Under the pieces are notes generated by a model, which saw nothing but the letters and a program-made list of their open reading frames with translations, did not search any database and was not told where the DNA came from. Shown piece by piece: positions 45,759 through 54,168 of a stretch of DNA of 63,862 nucleotides. The stretch's first letter is position 1; each line of letters starts with the position of its first letter. The stretch covers positions 1 to 63,862 of the forward strand of contig CABUQY010000001.1 of assembly GCA_902493915.1 (NCBI GenBank), written 5' to 3'. Made by a program: the position numbers and the translations under genes. The DNA is from an uncultured Collinsella sp. (lineage in GTDB: Bacteria; Actinomycetota; Coriobacteriia; Coriobacteriales; Coriobacteriaceae).

Positions 45759-47401
45759 TGGCTCGGTTGGATAGGGGACCGGTGTCGGGCGCGGCATACG
45801 GCCCGGATATGCCGGCGATTGAGGTGCGGAGCCTGAGCTTTGCCTACCCCGATGCGGATGCTGCGGTGCTCGAGGGACTCGACTGGTCTGTTCCCCAAGG
45901 TGCATTTGCGCTGCTTGTCGGCGGTACCGGATCGGGTAAGTCGACGTTGCTGTCGCTACTCAAGCCCGAGATCGCTCCGGCGGGCGAGCGCACTGGCGAA
46001 CTGCTCGTGCTGGGCGAGAACGTCGCCGACATGGATGTGCGGGCATCGGCGGAGCGCGTGGGCTATGTGTTCCAGGATCCCGAGAACCAGATCGTGTGCG
46101 AAACCGTGTGGCACGAGATGGCGTTTGGCCTGGAAAACTTGGGGCTAGCGCGTGATGAGATGCGCCGTCGCGTAGCTGAGACCAGCTATTTCTTTGGGCT
46201 GGAAGATTGGCTTCACCGCGATACTGACACGCTTTCGGGCGGTCGCAAACAGTTGCTGTCGTTGGCGGCCGTTCTGACGCTGCGCCCGCGCGTGCTGCTG
46301 CTCGACGAGCCCACGTCTCAGCTTGATCCGGTTGCGGAGAAGAATTTCCTGCACGCGCTGTTTCGTGTGAATCGCGAGCTGGGCTGCACGGTTGTTGTGG
46401 CGACGCATCAGCCGCGCCCAATGCTCGAATACGCGACGTGTGCGTACCGGATTGAGGACGGTCGCGTGCGCGAGGTGGCGGATATGGCTTCTTTGGGACG
46501 CCGAGAATCGCTGTTTTCCGATGACATGTTGGGGTGGGGTGCCATCCGATGTGCAAATAAAGGAGTATTCAGCAGGCGTGAGGACAATTTGGGCTCTCTG
46601 GAGCCGCCCGGGGACGTATCGAGCGCGAAAAAAAGTTCGGAATTGGACAAATCGTCCGAATTTGTGGCGCAAACGTCGCTCGAGAACGGCTCGGAAGCCT
46701 TCTCGCGCACGGATGGAAGCAGAATACTCCAAAAAATGCACGGCGGGTCGGCTACCACCCTGTCGGAAGGCTGGTTTCGCTACGATCGAGCGTCCGGCTG
46801 GGTGCTGCGCGGGCTCGATGCTTCGTTTTCGGCTGGCGCGGTGCATGCAATCGTGGGCGGCAACGGATGCGGTAAGTCGACGATGCTCTCGGTGCTGGCG
46901 AAGACCGCCAAGCTGCAGCGCGGCCGCATGGTGCGCGAAGCGGCCTCGGCGGCGCTGCTGCCACAGAATCCCAAGGCATTGCTGGTTGCCGAGACGGTTC
47001 GCGATGAGCTGATGGAATGGGCCTCGACCTGCGGATACGACGAGGCCGCAGCACGGGAGCAGACAGCGCGCCTGGGTCTGGCGGGCTTGGAGGCGCGTCA
47101 CCCGTACGATCTTTCGGGCGGTCAGTGCCAGCTGCTTGCGTTGGCAAAGCTGCTGTTGATTGGCCCCGAGCTGCTATTGCTCGATGAGCCCACCAAGGGT
47201 TTGGACCTGGCCAGCCGCCGCATCATCGCCCGTGCCCTGCGTGACCATGCGAAGGCTGGCGGCACCGTCATCATGGCTACGCACGATTTGGACTTTGCCG
47301 AGCAGGTAGCCGACGACGTCGCCATGATGTTTGACGGCGAGATTGCCTGCGTGGAGCCCCCGGCCGACTTCTTTGCCGACAACGTGTTCTATAGGGCGTG
47401 A
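45758..47401 (+). CDS. ECF transporter double ATPase (EcfA-EcfA' fusion)
   Basis: A 547-residue protein with two ABC ATPase domains. Domain one (about 10-235) has Walker A GGTGSGKST, signature LSGGRKQLLSLA and DEPTSQLDP. Domain two (about 340-540) has GGNGCGKST, LSGGQCQLLALAKLL and DEPTKGLDL. A hydrophilic linker of about 90 residues, rich in Ser and charged residues, joins them. In most firmicutes the two are separate genes (ecfA1, ecfA2); the fused form is known in other actinobacteria. It powers the module with EcfT and an S component. Confidence 0.9.
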   Translation: MARLDRGPVSGAAYGPDMPAIEVRSLSFAYPDADAAVLEGLDWSVPQGAFALLVGGTGSGKSTLLSLLKPEIAPAGERTGELLVLGENVADMDVRASAERVGYVFQDPENQIVCETVWHEMAFGLENLGLARDEMRRRVAETSYFFGLEDWLHRDTDTLSGGRKQLLSLAAVLTLRPRVLLLDEPTSQLDPVAEKNFLHALFRVNRELGCTVVVATHQPRPMLEYATCAYRIEDGRVREVADMASLGRRESLFSDDMLGWGAIRCANKGVFSRREDNLGSLEPPGDVSSAKKSSELDKSSEFVAQTSLENGSEAFSRTDGSRILQKMHGGSATTLSEGWFRYDRASGWVLRGLDASFSAGAVHAIVGGNGCGKSTMLSVLAKTAKLQRGRMVREAASAALLPQNPKALLVAETVRDELMEWASTCGYDEAAAREQTARLGLAGLEARHPYDLSGGQCQLLALAKLLLIGPELLLLDEPTKGLDLASRRIIARALRDHAKAGGTVIMATHDLDFAEQVADDVAMMFDGEIACVEPPADFFADNVFYRA

Positions 47402-47405
47402 TGGG

Positions 47406-48119
47406 ATGACGGACTGTCGTTTCTCGCGTTTACTCACAAAACTGGAGATTCCGCTGTTGTTGGCGGTGCCGGCGGTGATGGCAACGGCGTTGCTGGCGGG
47501 CGTTGAGCAGGCGGCGCTCGCCATGCTTGTCGTGGTGGCGCTGGTGCTTGCGCTGTTCTTTGCAGGCTACGAGGCGTCGCGACCGGGCCTGCGCCAGATT
47601 ATGCCCACGCTGGTGCTGGCGGCGCTGGCGGCGGCGGGCCGCATCTTGTTCGGCCCCATTCCCGACTTTAAACCCGTGAGCGCCATCGCCATCATCGCCG
47701 GGGCGACGCTCGGGCGTCGCAACGGCTTCATGGTCGGCGCGTTGGCAGCACTGACCAGCAATTTCTTTTTTGGGCAGGGCATGTGGACGCCATGGCAGAT
47801 GTATGCCTGGGGCCTGGTTGGCTATGTTGGCGGTGCGCTGGCGCATGCCGGTGCGTTCGACCGTGCGGATGGAACCGTGCGCATGCCGGCGCTGATGGCG
47901 TACGGCTTTGCTTCGGGTCTGCTGTACGGCGTGGTGATCAACGCGTACGACATTATCGGTTTTGTACAACCGCTCACGTGGGCGGGCGTCGTGGCGCGTC
48001 TTGCCACGGCAGTGCCGTTCGATATCACACACGGCCTCGCGACCTGCGTGTTCTTGGCCGCCCTCTACAAGCCTTGGTGTCGACGGATCAACCGCGTTGT
48101 CGTGAAATACGGGCTGTAG
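47406..48119 (+). CDS. ECF transporter S component, substrate unknown
   Basis: A 237-residue membrane protein with about six helices. AAAGRILFGPIPDFKPVSAI, AGATLGRRNGFMVGALAALTSNFFFGQG and TPWQMYAWGLVGYVGG are typical of one S-component subfamily, in which the conserved N and aromatic residues line the ligand site. The substrate is a vitamin or related small molecule; cobalamin is possible but not shown. The ATG at 47406 lies four bases after the ATPase stop. No riboswitch was seen in front of the cluster. Confidence 0.75.
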   Translation: MTDCRFSRLLTKLEIPLLLAVPAVMATALLAGVEQAALAMLVVVALVLALFFAGYEASRPGLRQIMPTLVLAALAAAGRILFGPIPDFKPVSAIAIIAGATLGRRNGFMVGALAALTSNFFFGQGMWTPWQMYAWGLVGYVGGALAHAGAFDRADGTVRMPALMAYGFASGLLYGVVINAYDIIGFVQPLTWAGVVARLATAVPFDITHGLATCVFLAALYKPWCRRINRVVVKYGL

Positions 48120-48159
48120 GGCTGGTTGCGCCGGGGCGTGAATCAATACTTCCGAAGTA

Positions 48160-48325
48160 CCATTTCAAAACTATGCCGGTTTACGGGGCTAGATTAGCGT
48201 AGGCCGACCATACCGGCTTTTTTCAAAATAGAGCAAGCCGTTTACCTGAGGTTTTATTATTTCGGAATTGCGTATGGTTGGGGGTTCGCGATTCAGCCCC
48301 GTAAACCGGCATAGTTTTGGAATGG
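48160..48325. repeat. T2 element, copy a
   Basis: CAAAACTATGCCGG at 48166 with following TTTACGGGGCT matches the inverted sequence ending at 48319; with weaker outer bases the terminal repeat is about 36 bp. Core length is 154 bp. The interior resembles that of copy b at 63431 read in reverse (shared GTATGGTTGGGG, ACCTGNGGTTTT), so this is a true dispersed element. No gene inside. Confidence 0.82.
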
Positions 48326-48365
48326 CCGGCTGATATGACGGGCATCGTGGCCCTCAGAGAGCCAA

Positions 48366-48640
48366 ATCGATCCGTTTTCCTCCGTCTCCAGACGTTCCCG
48401 GGGAATCAGTTGGCGGCGCTTGCCACGAAACTGGCCCATCTACTACGTTTAGCTTGATACCCCCGACCATGACCGCGTTTTATGAAAAACCGCAGGCTTT
48501 CTACCTGCGGTTTTCTTTTTGCGTTGTTCGCTGTGGTTGAGGGTAGTGGCTTAAACGTAGTAGATGGGTCAGTTCCGTGGCGGGAGGGCCGCGTGGGTTC
48601 CCTCGCGAGGTGAAAATGATCCCTTTTCCTCCGTCCCCAG
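48366..48640. repeat. T3 element, copy a, with flanking direct repeats
   Basis: GCCACGAAACTGGCCCATC plus TACTACGTTTA from 48422 is inverted at 48552-48581 (with two or three changes), giving a 160-bp unit. ATCGATCCGTTTTCCTCC at 48366 and ATGATCCCTTTTCCTCC at 48616 flank it as imperfect direct repeats. The interior has a hairpin, AAAACCGCAGG with CCTGCGGTTTT. It lies 40 bases after T2 copy a, between the S component and exonuclease III. Confidence 0.75.
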
Positions 48641-48654
48641 GGGATCAATTGGGG

Positions 48655-49473
48655 CTAGAGTTCTAGCGTGAGGGTGACGGGGCAGTGGTCGCTGCCAAAG
48701 ATGTCGCCGCGGATGCCGGTGTCGCGTACGTTGTCGGCGATTGCGTCGCTCACCAGGAAATAATCGATGCGCCAGCCGGCGTTGTTCTTGCGAGCATTAA
48801 AGCGGTAGCTCCACCAGCTGTAGACGCCCTCGACGTCGGGGTTTGCCGCGCGCCAGGTATCGGTGAAGCCGGCGTTGAGCAGCTCGGTAAACTTGCCGCG
48901 TTCTTCGTCCGAAAAGCCCGCGTTGCCGCGGTTGGACTTGGGGTTCTTAAGGTCGATCTCCTCGTGCGCCACGTTAAAGTCGCCGCAAGTTACGACGGGC
49001 TTGCCGCTCTCGCGCTCAAGCGCGCTCAAAAAGCCGCGATAGGCATCGTCCCAGGCCATGCGCACATCGATGCGCGCGAGTTCGTTTTGCGCGTTGGGCG
49101 TATAGACGTCAACAAACCAAAACTTGTCGAACTCGAGCGCGCAGACGCGGCCCTCGGTCGCGGCTTGGGCAACGAGCTCGGCAGCCTCGCCTTCGCCGGC
49201 GTAGGACAGCAGCGCAGCGGCGTGCAGCACGCGTAGCGGTTCCTGGCGGCTAAAGACCGCGGTGCCCGAATAGCCTTTACGCTCGGCGTAGCTCCAGGTT
49301 TGGTGATAGCCGGGCAGGTCAATATCGACCTGGCCTTCTTGCAGCTTGGTCTCTTGCAGCGCCAGGATATCGACGTCGAGTTCTTGCGCGATCTGGATAA
49401 AGCTCGGGTCCTTTTTTAGCACGGCGCGCAGGCCGTTGACGTTCCACGAGGCGAAAGTGTAAGTCTGAGGCAT
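48655..49473 (-). CDS. Exodeoxyribonuclease III
   Basis: A 272-residue AP endonuclease and 3'-exonuclease of the Xth/ExoA family, acting in base excision repair. ASWNVNGLRAVLKK, LQETKLQEGQVD, GDFNVAHEEIDLKNPKSN, the WRxxNPDVEGVYSWWSYRFNARKNNAGWRIDYFLVS region and the terminal GSDHCPVTLTL match the catalytic motifs. ATG at 49473 follows AAAGGA. It diverges from the sirtuin gene. Confidence 0.94.
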   Translation of the reverse strand: MPQTYTFASWNVNGLRAVLKKDPSFIQIAQELDVDILALQETKLQEGQVDIDLPGYHQTWSYAERKGYSGTAVFSRQEPLRVLHAAALLSYAGEGEAAELVAQAATEGRVCALEFDKFWFVDVYTPNAQNELARIDVRMAWDDAYRGFLSALERESGKPVVTCGDFNVAHEEIDLKNPKSNRGNAGFSDEERGKFTELLNAGFTDTWRAANPDVEGVYSWWSYRFNARKNNAGWRIDYFLVSDAIADNVRDTGIRGDIFGSDHCPVTLTLEL

Positions 49474-49587
49474 GGTGTCCTTTCGACGGGGTTGGCAGGC
49501 TTAAGATTAGCGCAACGGGGGCGGGGTGGGCTCCGTGGGCGACGGCGCAATCGCGGCCGCCCCGACCAACATGGACGGAGGACAAAC

Positions 49588-50340
49588 ATGACGCAAGCGA
49601 TAACAGATCCCAGGCAGGCCTCCGCCGCGCTGGCGGAGCTGTTCAATACCCACGAGCGCGTGGTGTTCTTTGGCGGCGCTGGTGTTTCCACGGCAAGCGG
49701 CATTCCCGATTTTCGCAGCGTGGACGGCCTGTATCACCAGCAGTTTGCCTATCCGCCCGAGACCATGCTGTCGCATAGCTTTTACGAGGCGCATCCGGCC
49801 GAGTTCTTCGACTTTTACCGCACCAAGATGATCGCGCTTAACGCTAAGCCCAACCGCTGCCACACCAAGCTGGCCGAGCTGGAGCGCGCCGGCAAGCTCG
49901 ACGCCGTGGTGACGCAAAACATCGACGGCCTGCATCAGATGGCCGGCTCACAGCGCGTGTTCGAGCTGCACGGATCGGTCCATCGCAACATTTGCCAGTC
50001 GTGCGGCGCGGTCTATAGCGCCGAGTGGATTTGCTCGCGCGAGCACGAGGATGCCGCGGGCGTGCCTGCGTGCCCCGCGTGCGGCGGCCGCATCAAGCCC
50101 GATGTAGTGCTCTACGAAGAGCCGCTCGACGAGCATGTGTTGACCGGTGCCGTTGCCGCCATCGCCGCCGCCGATGCCCTCATTGTGGGCGGGACCTCGC
50201 TCGTGGTGTATCCGGCGGCAGGCCTTACGCGATACTTTACCGGCGATACGCTGGCCATATGCAACCTTGCTCCCACCGATCAGGATGCAAATGCCGACCT
50301 GCTGATTTCTTGCGACATCGCGGCCGCGTTTGCGTTCTAG
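49588..50340 (+). CDS. NAD-dependent protein deacylase, SIR2 family
   Basis: A 250-residue sirtuin. GGAGVSTASGIPDFRS binds NAD, TQNIDGLHQMAG and the ELHGSVHRNIC segment carry the catalytic His, and four cysteines (CQSCGAVY and CPACGG) bind zinc. GGTSLVVYPAAGL completes the NAD site. It probably removes acetyl or other acyl groups from lysines in metabolic enzymes. The ATG at 49588 has GGAGGAC upstream; the longer frame to 49492 lacks support. Confidence 0.93.
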   Translation: MTQAITDPRQASAALAELFNTHERVVFFGGAGVSTASGIPDFRSVDGLYHQQFAYPPETMLSHSFYEAHPAEFFDFYRTKMIALNAKPNRCHTKLAELERAGKLDAVVTQNIDGLHQMAGSQRVFELHGSVHRNICQSCGAVYSAEWICSREHEDAAGVPACPACGGRIKPDVVLYEEPLDEHVLTGAVAAIAAADALIVGGTSLVVYPAAGLTRYFTGDTLAICNLAPTDQDANADLLISCDIAAAFAF

Positions 50341-50435
50341 CCCGCGCGCGCGGATACAATAGAAAGACTGAGTGCAAAGCGACCCCGCCGCCAGCTCCCC
50401 AGACTCGGCGGCGTGGGCATTTTAGGAGGATGTTC

Positions 50436-52184
50436 ATGGCGAACGACAGCAAGACATGGCGGTGCGGAAAGTACGAGCTCAGCTTTGACCGTCCGCGCAT
50501 CATGGGCGTCCTCAACGTGACGCCCGATTCGTTTAGCGATGGCGGGGAGCACTTCGATCCGGATGCCGCCATCGAGTACGGCCTGGCGATGCTCGACGCC
50601 GGCGCCGACATCATCGACGTGGGCGGCGAGTCCACGCGCCCCGGCTTTACCCCGGTCAACCCCGACGAGGAGGCTCGCCGCGTGCTGCCCGTGGTGCGCG
50701 CGCTGGCCAAGGAGGGCGCCATCGTCTCGATCGACACGCGTCATGTGGCGGTTGCCAAGGCGGCCGTGCGCTGCGGCGCCTCGATCGTCAACGACGTGAC
50801 CGGCTTCACCGATCCCAAGATGGTCGAGTTTGTTAAGACGAGCACCTGCGGCATCATCGTGATGCATGCCGGCGAGGTCGCCGCACCCGCCCGCACGCAC
50901 GCGACGGTGCAGCTCGATACCTCGGCTGCGGCGTTTGTTGCCGAGAAGGCACGCGAAGCGGCTGCCGAGGCCGCGCGCGAGGCCGAGAAGCCGGCCCGTC
51001 GCCGTCGTGGCAAGTTGCTGGGCGAGCCTAAGCCGGAGGCCAAGCTTCCGGGCGGCGTGGTGCAGCCCTCGTTGCCGTTTGGCGAACCGGAGCCCACGTC
51101 CGAGCCTGTAACCGAGCTGGGGCAGGAGACGCCGGCCGCCGAGCAGGCAGCTGCCGCCGAGACCGTCGCGCCCGCGCCCGAGGCCGCGTCCGCAGCCACC
51201 GAGGCCGCATCGGAGTCCAATGACCGCCTGGCCGCCATGATGCGCCGCAGCGCCCGCCGCGAGGAGGCCTATGTGCCCACCTCGCAGCTCCGCCGCTTTA
51301 CCCTGCCCGATTCTGCGCCCATCATGCGCCGCGTCATGGGCTTTCTGTCCGACCAGGCCCGCACGCTCATCCATGCCGGCGTGTCGCGCGACCGCATCTG
51401 CATCGATCCTGGCCCGGGCTTTGGTAAGTCGGCTAACGAGGACATCGTCATCCAGCGCGAGACTGCCAAGATGGCGTCACTGGGCTATCCGCTCATGTGT
51501 GCCGTGTCGCGCAAGCGCTTTGTGGGCGCCGTCTCGGGCGTGACCGAGGCCGCCGAGCGCGATGCCGCTACGTTTGGCGTGTGCCTGGGCGCCATCCAGG
51601 CCGGTGCCAACATCGTGCGCGTGCACGACGCCGCGGGTTTTGCGCAGTTCCTGAACGGCTACTGGGCGGTTGCCAAGCCACAGCCGCGCCGCGCGTTTGT
51701 GGCCGTGGGCTCCAACCTGGGGCATCGCTGCGACAACATCCGCGCCGCACGCGAGATGATCGCCGAGATTCCACTCACCTGCGTGTCCAACTCCTCCAAG
51801 ATTTACGAGAGCGAGCCGGCCTACGAGACGCGCCAGGACGCGTTTGCCAACGCCGTCATCGAGATCAAGACCGAGCTGGCGCCGCTGGTGCTGCTCGATG
51901 AGCTCATGAAGATCGAGGCCGAGCTGGGGCGCGACCGCTCCAAGAAGGCCAAGGCCAACGGTCCGCGCACCATCGACCTGGACCTGCTGTGGATGGATGG
52001 CGAGACCCACGGCGGCAAAAAGCTGCGCCTGCCGCATCCTCTCATTGGCGAGCGCGACTTTGTGCTGGTGCCGCTCGAGGACCTGATGCACGACCCGGCG
52101 CGGTTCTTCCGCTACAACGGTGTCGAGGTCAAGGAGCCCGAGGACCGCGTGGGCCATATCGTGGGCGAATTGGGGCGTATGTAG
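50436..52184 (+). CDS. Dihydropteroate synthase - HPPK fusion (FolP-FolK) with large insertion
   Basis: A 582-residue bifunctional folate enzyme. DHPS occupies about 1-415: IMGVLNVTPDSFSDGG, GGESTRPG, VSIDTRH, ICIDPGPGFGKS and SRKRF. At the position of the usual MHMRG loop it reads VMHAGE (from residue 143), and about 125 residues of Ala/Glu/Pro-rich sequence are inserted (about 150-280) before the fold continues. HPPK follows from about 419: RAFVAVGSNLGHR, YESEPAYETRQDAFANAV, GPRTIDLDLLW. It makes the pterin precursors of folate needed by PurN. Start ATG 50436 follows AGGAGGA. The next gene begins at the base after its stop. Confidence 0.92.
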   Translation: MANDSKTWRCGKYELSFDRPRIMGVLNVTPDSFSDGGEHFDPDAAIEYGLAMLDAGADIIDVGGESTRPGFTPVNPDEEARRVLPVVRALAKEGAIVSIDTRHVAVAKAAVRCGASIVNDVTGFTDPKMVEFVKTSTCGIIVMHAGEVAAPARTHATVQLDTSAAAFVAEKAREAAAEAAREAEKPARRRRGKLLGEPKPEAKLPGGVVQPSLPFGEPEPTSEPVTELGQETPAAEQAAAAETVAPAPEAASAATEAASESNDRLAAMMRRSARREEAYVPTSQLRRFTLPDSAPIMRRVMGFLSDQARTLIHAGVSRDRICIDPGPGFGKSANEDIVIQRETAKMASLGYPLMCAVSRKRFVGAVSGVTEAAERDAATFGVCLGAIQAGANIVRVHDAAGFAQFLNGYWAVAKPQPRRAFVAVGSNLGHRCDNIRAAREMIAEIPLTCVSNSSKIYESEPAYETRQDAFANAVIEIKTELAPLVLLDELMKIEAELGRDRSKKAKANGPRTIDLDLLWMDGETHGGKKLRLPHPLIGERDFVLVPLEDLMHDPARFFRYNGVEVKEPEDRVGHIVGELGRM

Positions 52185-52886
52185 ATGATCGAGATGAATG
52201 CTGTTGTCGCCGGCACCGAGCTCGACGCGGCGCGCGACGCGGGCCGCGAGGGCGTGTCCGCGGGCTGGTGCGCGTGGAGCGCGGGCGATGCTTCGCTGAC
52301 GTTTTCGCTGGTTGTGCGCCCCGATGTGAACATGCATGCCTTCCACGGCCTGCCGTTTGTGGCCGCGATGGGCATGATGGACGCGCTCGTGGGCACAGCA
52401 TCGACGCCGGGGTTGGGCCTTGCCGGTAAGGTGGGTATCCAGTGGCCGAGCGACATTGTGTGCGGCGCGCCCGCATTTGAGACGTCGTTCGCGCGCGTTA
52501 CCGTGAACGGCGGTGCCGGTGCCGCGGGCATGTTCGGTGCCGTGACGGTGGATATTGAGCTTTCGGCGTTGAGCGAGCTCGGTGTGGATGCGGCCGACGA
52601 AGCGCTGGTCGAGGAGTTGGCCGCCGCCGTGCTGACCCGTGTGGACACCTGGGCGGTTGTTGCCAACACGCCGCAGGGCGCTGCCGGTCCGCTGGCTCCC
52701 GTGCTGGGCGAGTACTTCGACATGGTGCCGCTGCTGGGCCGCCAAGTTGCGGCGGTGTCGCCCAACGGCTTGCCGCTTGCGGTCGGTGTGTTTGCGGGCC
52801 TGGACATCTGGGGTCGTGCGACCATCAAGACCGATGCCGGCGAGCAAGAGTTTCCGCCCGAGGCTGTACGAATTCGCGGACTGTAG
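52185..52886 (+). CDS. Divergent biotin-protein ligase
   Basis: A 233-residue BirA-like protein without an N-terminal DNA-binding domain. LPFVAAMGMMDAL, VGIQWPSDIVC (family KWPNDI, with Lys replaced by Gln and Asn by Ser), and a C-terminal SH3-like domain with DIWGRATIKTDAGEQEF are visible. The biotinoyl-AMP loop, normally GRGRxGRxW, is reduced to REGVSAGW. It either works with changed residues or is not a ligase. It starts directly after FolP-FolK and is followed by coaX on the other strand. Ligase and coaX genes are often neighbours. Confidence 0.6.
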   Translation: MIEMNAVVAGTELDAARDAGREGVSAGWCAWSAGDASLTFSLVVRPDVNMHAFHGLPFVAAMGMMDALVGTASTPGLGLAGKVGIQWPSDIVCGAPAFETSFARVTVNGGAGAAGMFGAVTVDIELSALSELGVDAADEALVEELAAAVLTRVDTWAVVANTPQGAAGPLAPVLGEYFDMVPLLGRQVAAVSPNGLPLAVGVFAGLDIWGRATIKTDAGEQEFPPEAVRIRGL

Positions 52887-52923
52887 CGCGAGGCGCCAGC
52901 GCTCAAAGACAACGATGACAACA

Positions 52924-52955
52924 AGACCCTCCTCGGCCTGTGCCGGGGAGGGTTT
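52924..52955. terminator. Hairpin between convergent genes
   Basis: ACCCTCCTCGGC pairs with GCCGGGGAGGGT around CTGT, with TTT after. It lies between the ligase and coaX, which are convergent. Confidence 0.7.
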
Positions 52956-53031
52956 CGCCTATCTGGGGAATAGGCTTGGCGAGCATTTGCGGGGACTGTG
53001 GCATCGGGCGTGCTTGACTTAAGCCCCTGTC

Positions 53032-53805
53032 CTATCCCAGCTCCTGCATGCGGCGGTAGATTTCGCAGATGCCCTTGATGGTGAGTTGGCCGTCTACCAC
53101 GTTGAAGGCATCGGTCGAATCGGCGACGATGCTGGCGAGGCCGCCCGTGGCGATAACGGTGGCATCCTCGCGGCCCAGCTCGCGCTTCATGCGCGCGACC
53201 AGGCCCTCAGCCATGGCGGCGGCGCCCGTTACAGCGCCGACCTTGATGCACTCCTCGGTATCGCGGCCGATGGCGTGTTCGGGCGCCTCGAGCGGCACGC
53301 TGGCGAGCTTGGCGGCACGGGCGGCAAGCGCATCCATGGAGATGCGGATGCCCGGCGCGATCGCTCCGCCAATGTAATAACCGTCCTCATTGATGACGTC
53401 GATATTGGTTGCGGTGCCAAAGTCCACCACGATCGCCGGGGCGCCGTAGAAGGTCTCGGCAGCAACGGCGTTGGCGACGCGATCGGCACCTACGGCCTGG
53501 GGGCGCGCCGCGCGCAGTTTGGTCACCGCGGCCGTCTGCGGCCCAATGACGATGGCGTCTGCGGCAATGCGGTCGGCCACGGCGTGCCATTCGCGCGAGA
53601 GCTGCGGCACCACGCCCGCAAAGGCGATCGCGTCGACCGCGTCGAGCGAAAGGCCGTACATCTTAAAGAAACCCATCAGGCGCACATGGATCTCGTCGGC
53701 GGTATAAGAGCGGTCGGTGGGCATGCGCCACGACTGCACCAGCTCGTCTCCGTCAAACAGGCCCATGGCCGTCTGCGTATTTCCCATATCGATAGCGAGC
53801 AGCAT
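53032..53805 (-). CDS. coaX: Type III pantothenate kinase
   Basis: A 257-residue acetate-kinase-superfamily enzyme, the first step of coenzyme A synthesis. MLLAIDMGNTQTAMGLFDG carries the phosphate-binding loop, VGADRVANAVAA and VVDFGTATNIDVI are characteristic, and YYIGGAIAPGIRISMDALAARAAKL follows. The ATG at 53805 is chosen because the family begins exactly there; the frame could extend seven residues upstream. Confidence 0.94.
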   Translation of the reverse strand: MLLAIDMGNTQTAMGLFDGDELVQSWRMPTDRSYTADEIHVRLMGFFKMYGLSLDAVDAIAFAGVVPQLSREWHAVADRIAADAIVIGPQTAAVTKLRAARPQAVGADRVANAVAAETFYGAPAIVVDFGTATNIDVINEDGYYIGGAIAPGIRISMDALAARAAKLASVPLEAPEHAIGRDTEECIKVGAVTGAAAMAEGLVARMKRELGREDATVIATGGLASIVADSTDAFNVVDGQLTIKGICEIYRRMQELG

Positions 53806-53942
53806 GTCTACTCCCGGTGTTGGCATAAAAGGACGCGCACCATTGTATACGTGCTGTCGACGGCGCTCGGCTGCGATTCGTTTACGGTGATAGGGGCTGA
53901 GGGGTTTTAAATATGAAGGAATTATGCTCTACGAGATTTTCC

Positions 53943-53971
53943 TTGCCGTTTACCGAACTCCCGTGTAATAT
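53943..53971 (+). promoter_or_regulatory. Promoter of tRNA-fMet
   Basis: TTGCCG (53943-53948) and TAATAT (53966-53971) are separated by 17 bases; TGTAAT at 53964 is an alternative -10. The tRNA begins 32 bases later. Confidence 0.5.
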
Positions 53972-54002
53972 TCTTTCTTGCGCACATGAGGCGCCCAGAC
54001 AT

Positions 54003-54079
54003 TGCGGGGTGGAGCAGTCTGGTAGCTCGCCGGGCTCATAACCCGGAGGTCGTAGGTTCAAATCCTGCCCCCGCGACCA
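54003..54079 (+). tRNA. Initiator tRNA-Met (CAT anticodon)
   Basis: A 77-base tRNA with encoded CCA. The anticodon stem carries three consecutive G-C pairs (GGG, loop CTCATAA, CCC), the hallmark of bacterial initiator tRNA. The T loop is TTCAAAT. The first pair of the acceptor stem is U1 with G72, a wobble pair rather than the usual unpaired C1-A72, and still weak as needed for formylation. A terminator follows 10 bases later. Confidence 0.95.
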
Positions 54080-54088
54080 AGAACTTGC

Positions 54089-54119
54089 AGCTCGTCGGCC
54101 TAGCCGGCGAGCTTTTTTG
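54089..54119 (+). terminator. Terminator of tRNA-fMet
   Basis: AGCTCGTCGGC pairs with GCCGGCGAGCT (one mismatch) around CTA, followed by six T. Confidence 0.9.
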
Positions 54120-54168
54120 TTATTTCGGGACCGTGTTTTCGGTTCAATTCTCGGCCTCTCAATCAAAG

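Noticed and set aside
53883..54002. Small coding frame upstream of the tRNA.
   Set aside because: Short, no ribosome binding site; the promoter of the tRNA lies here.
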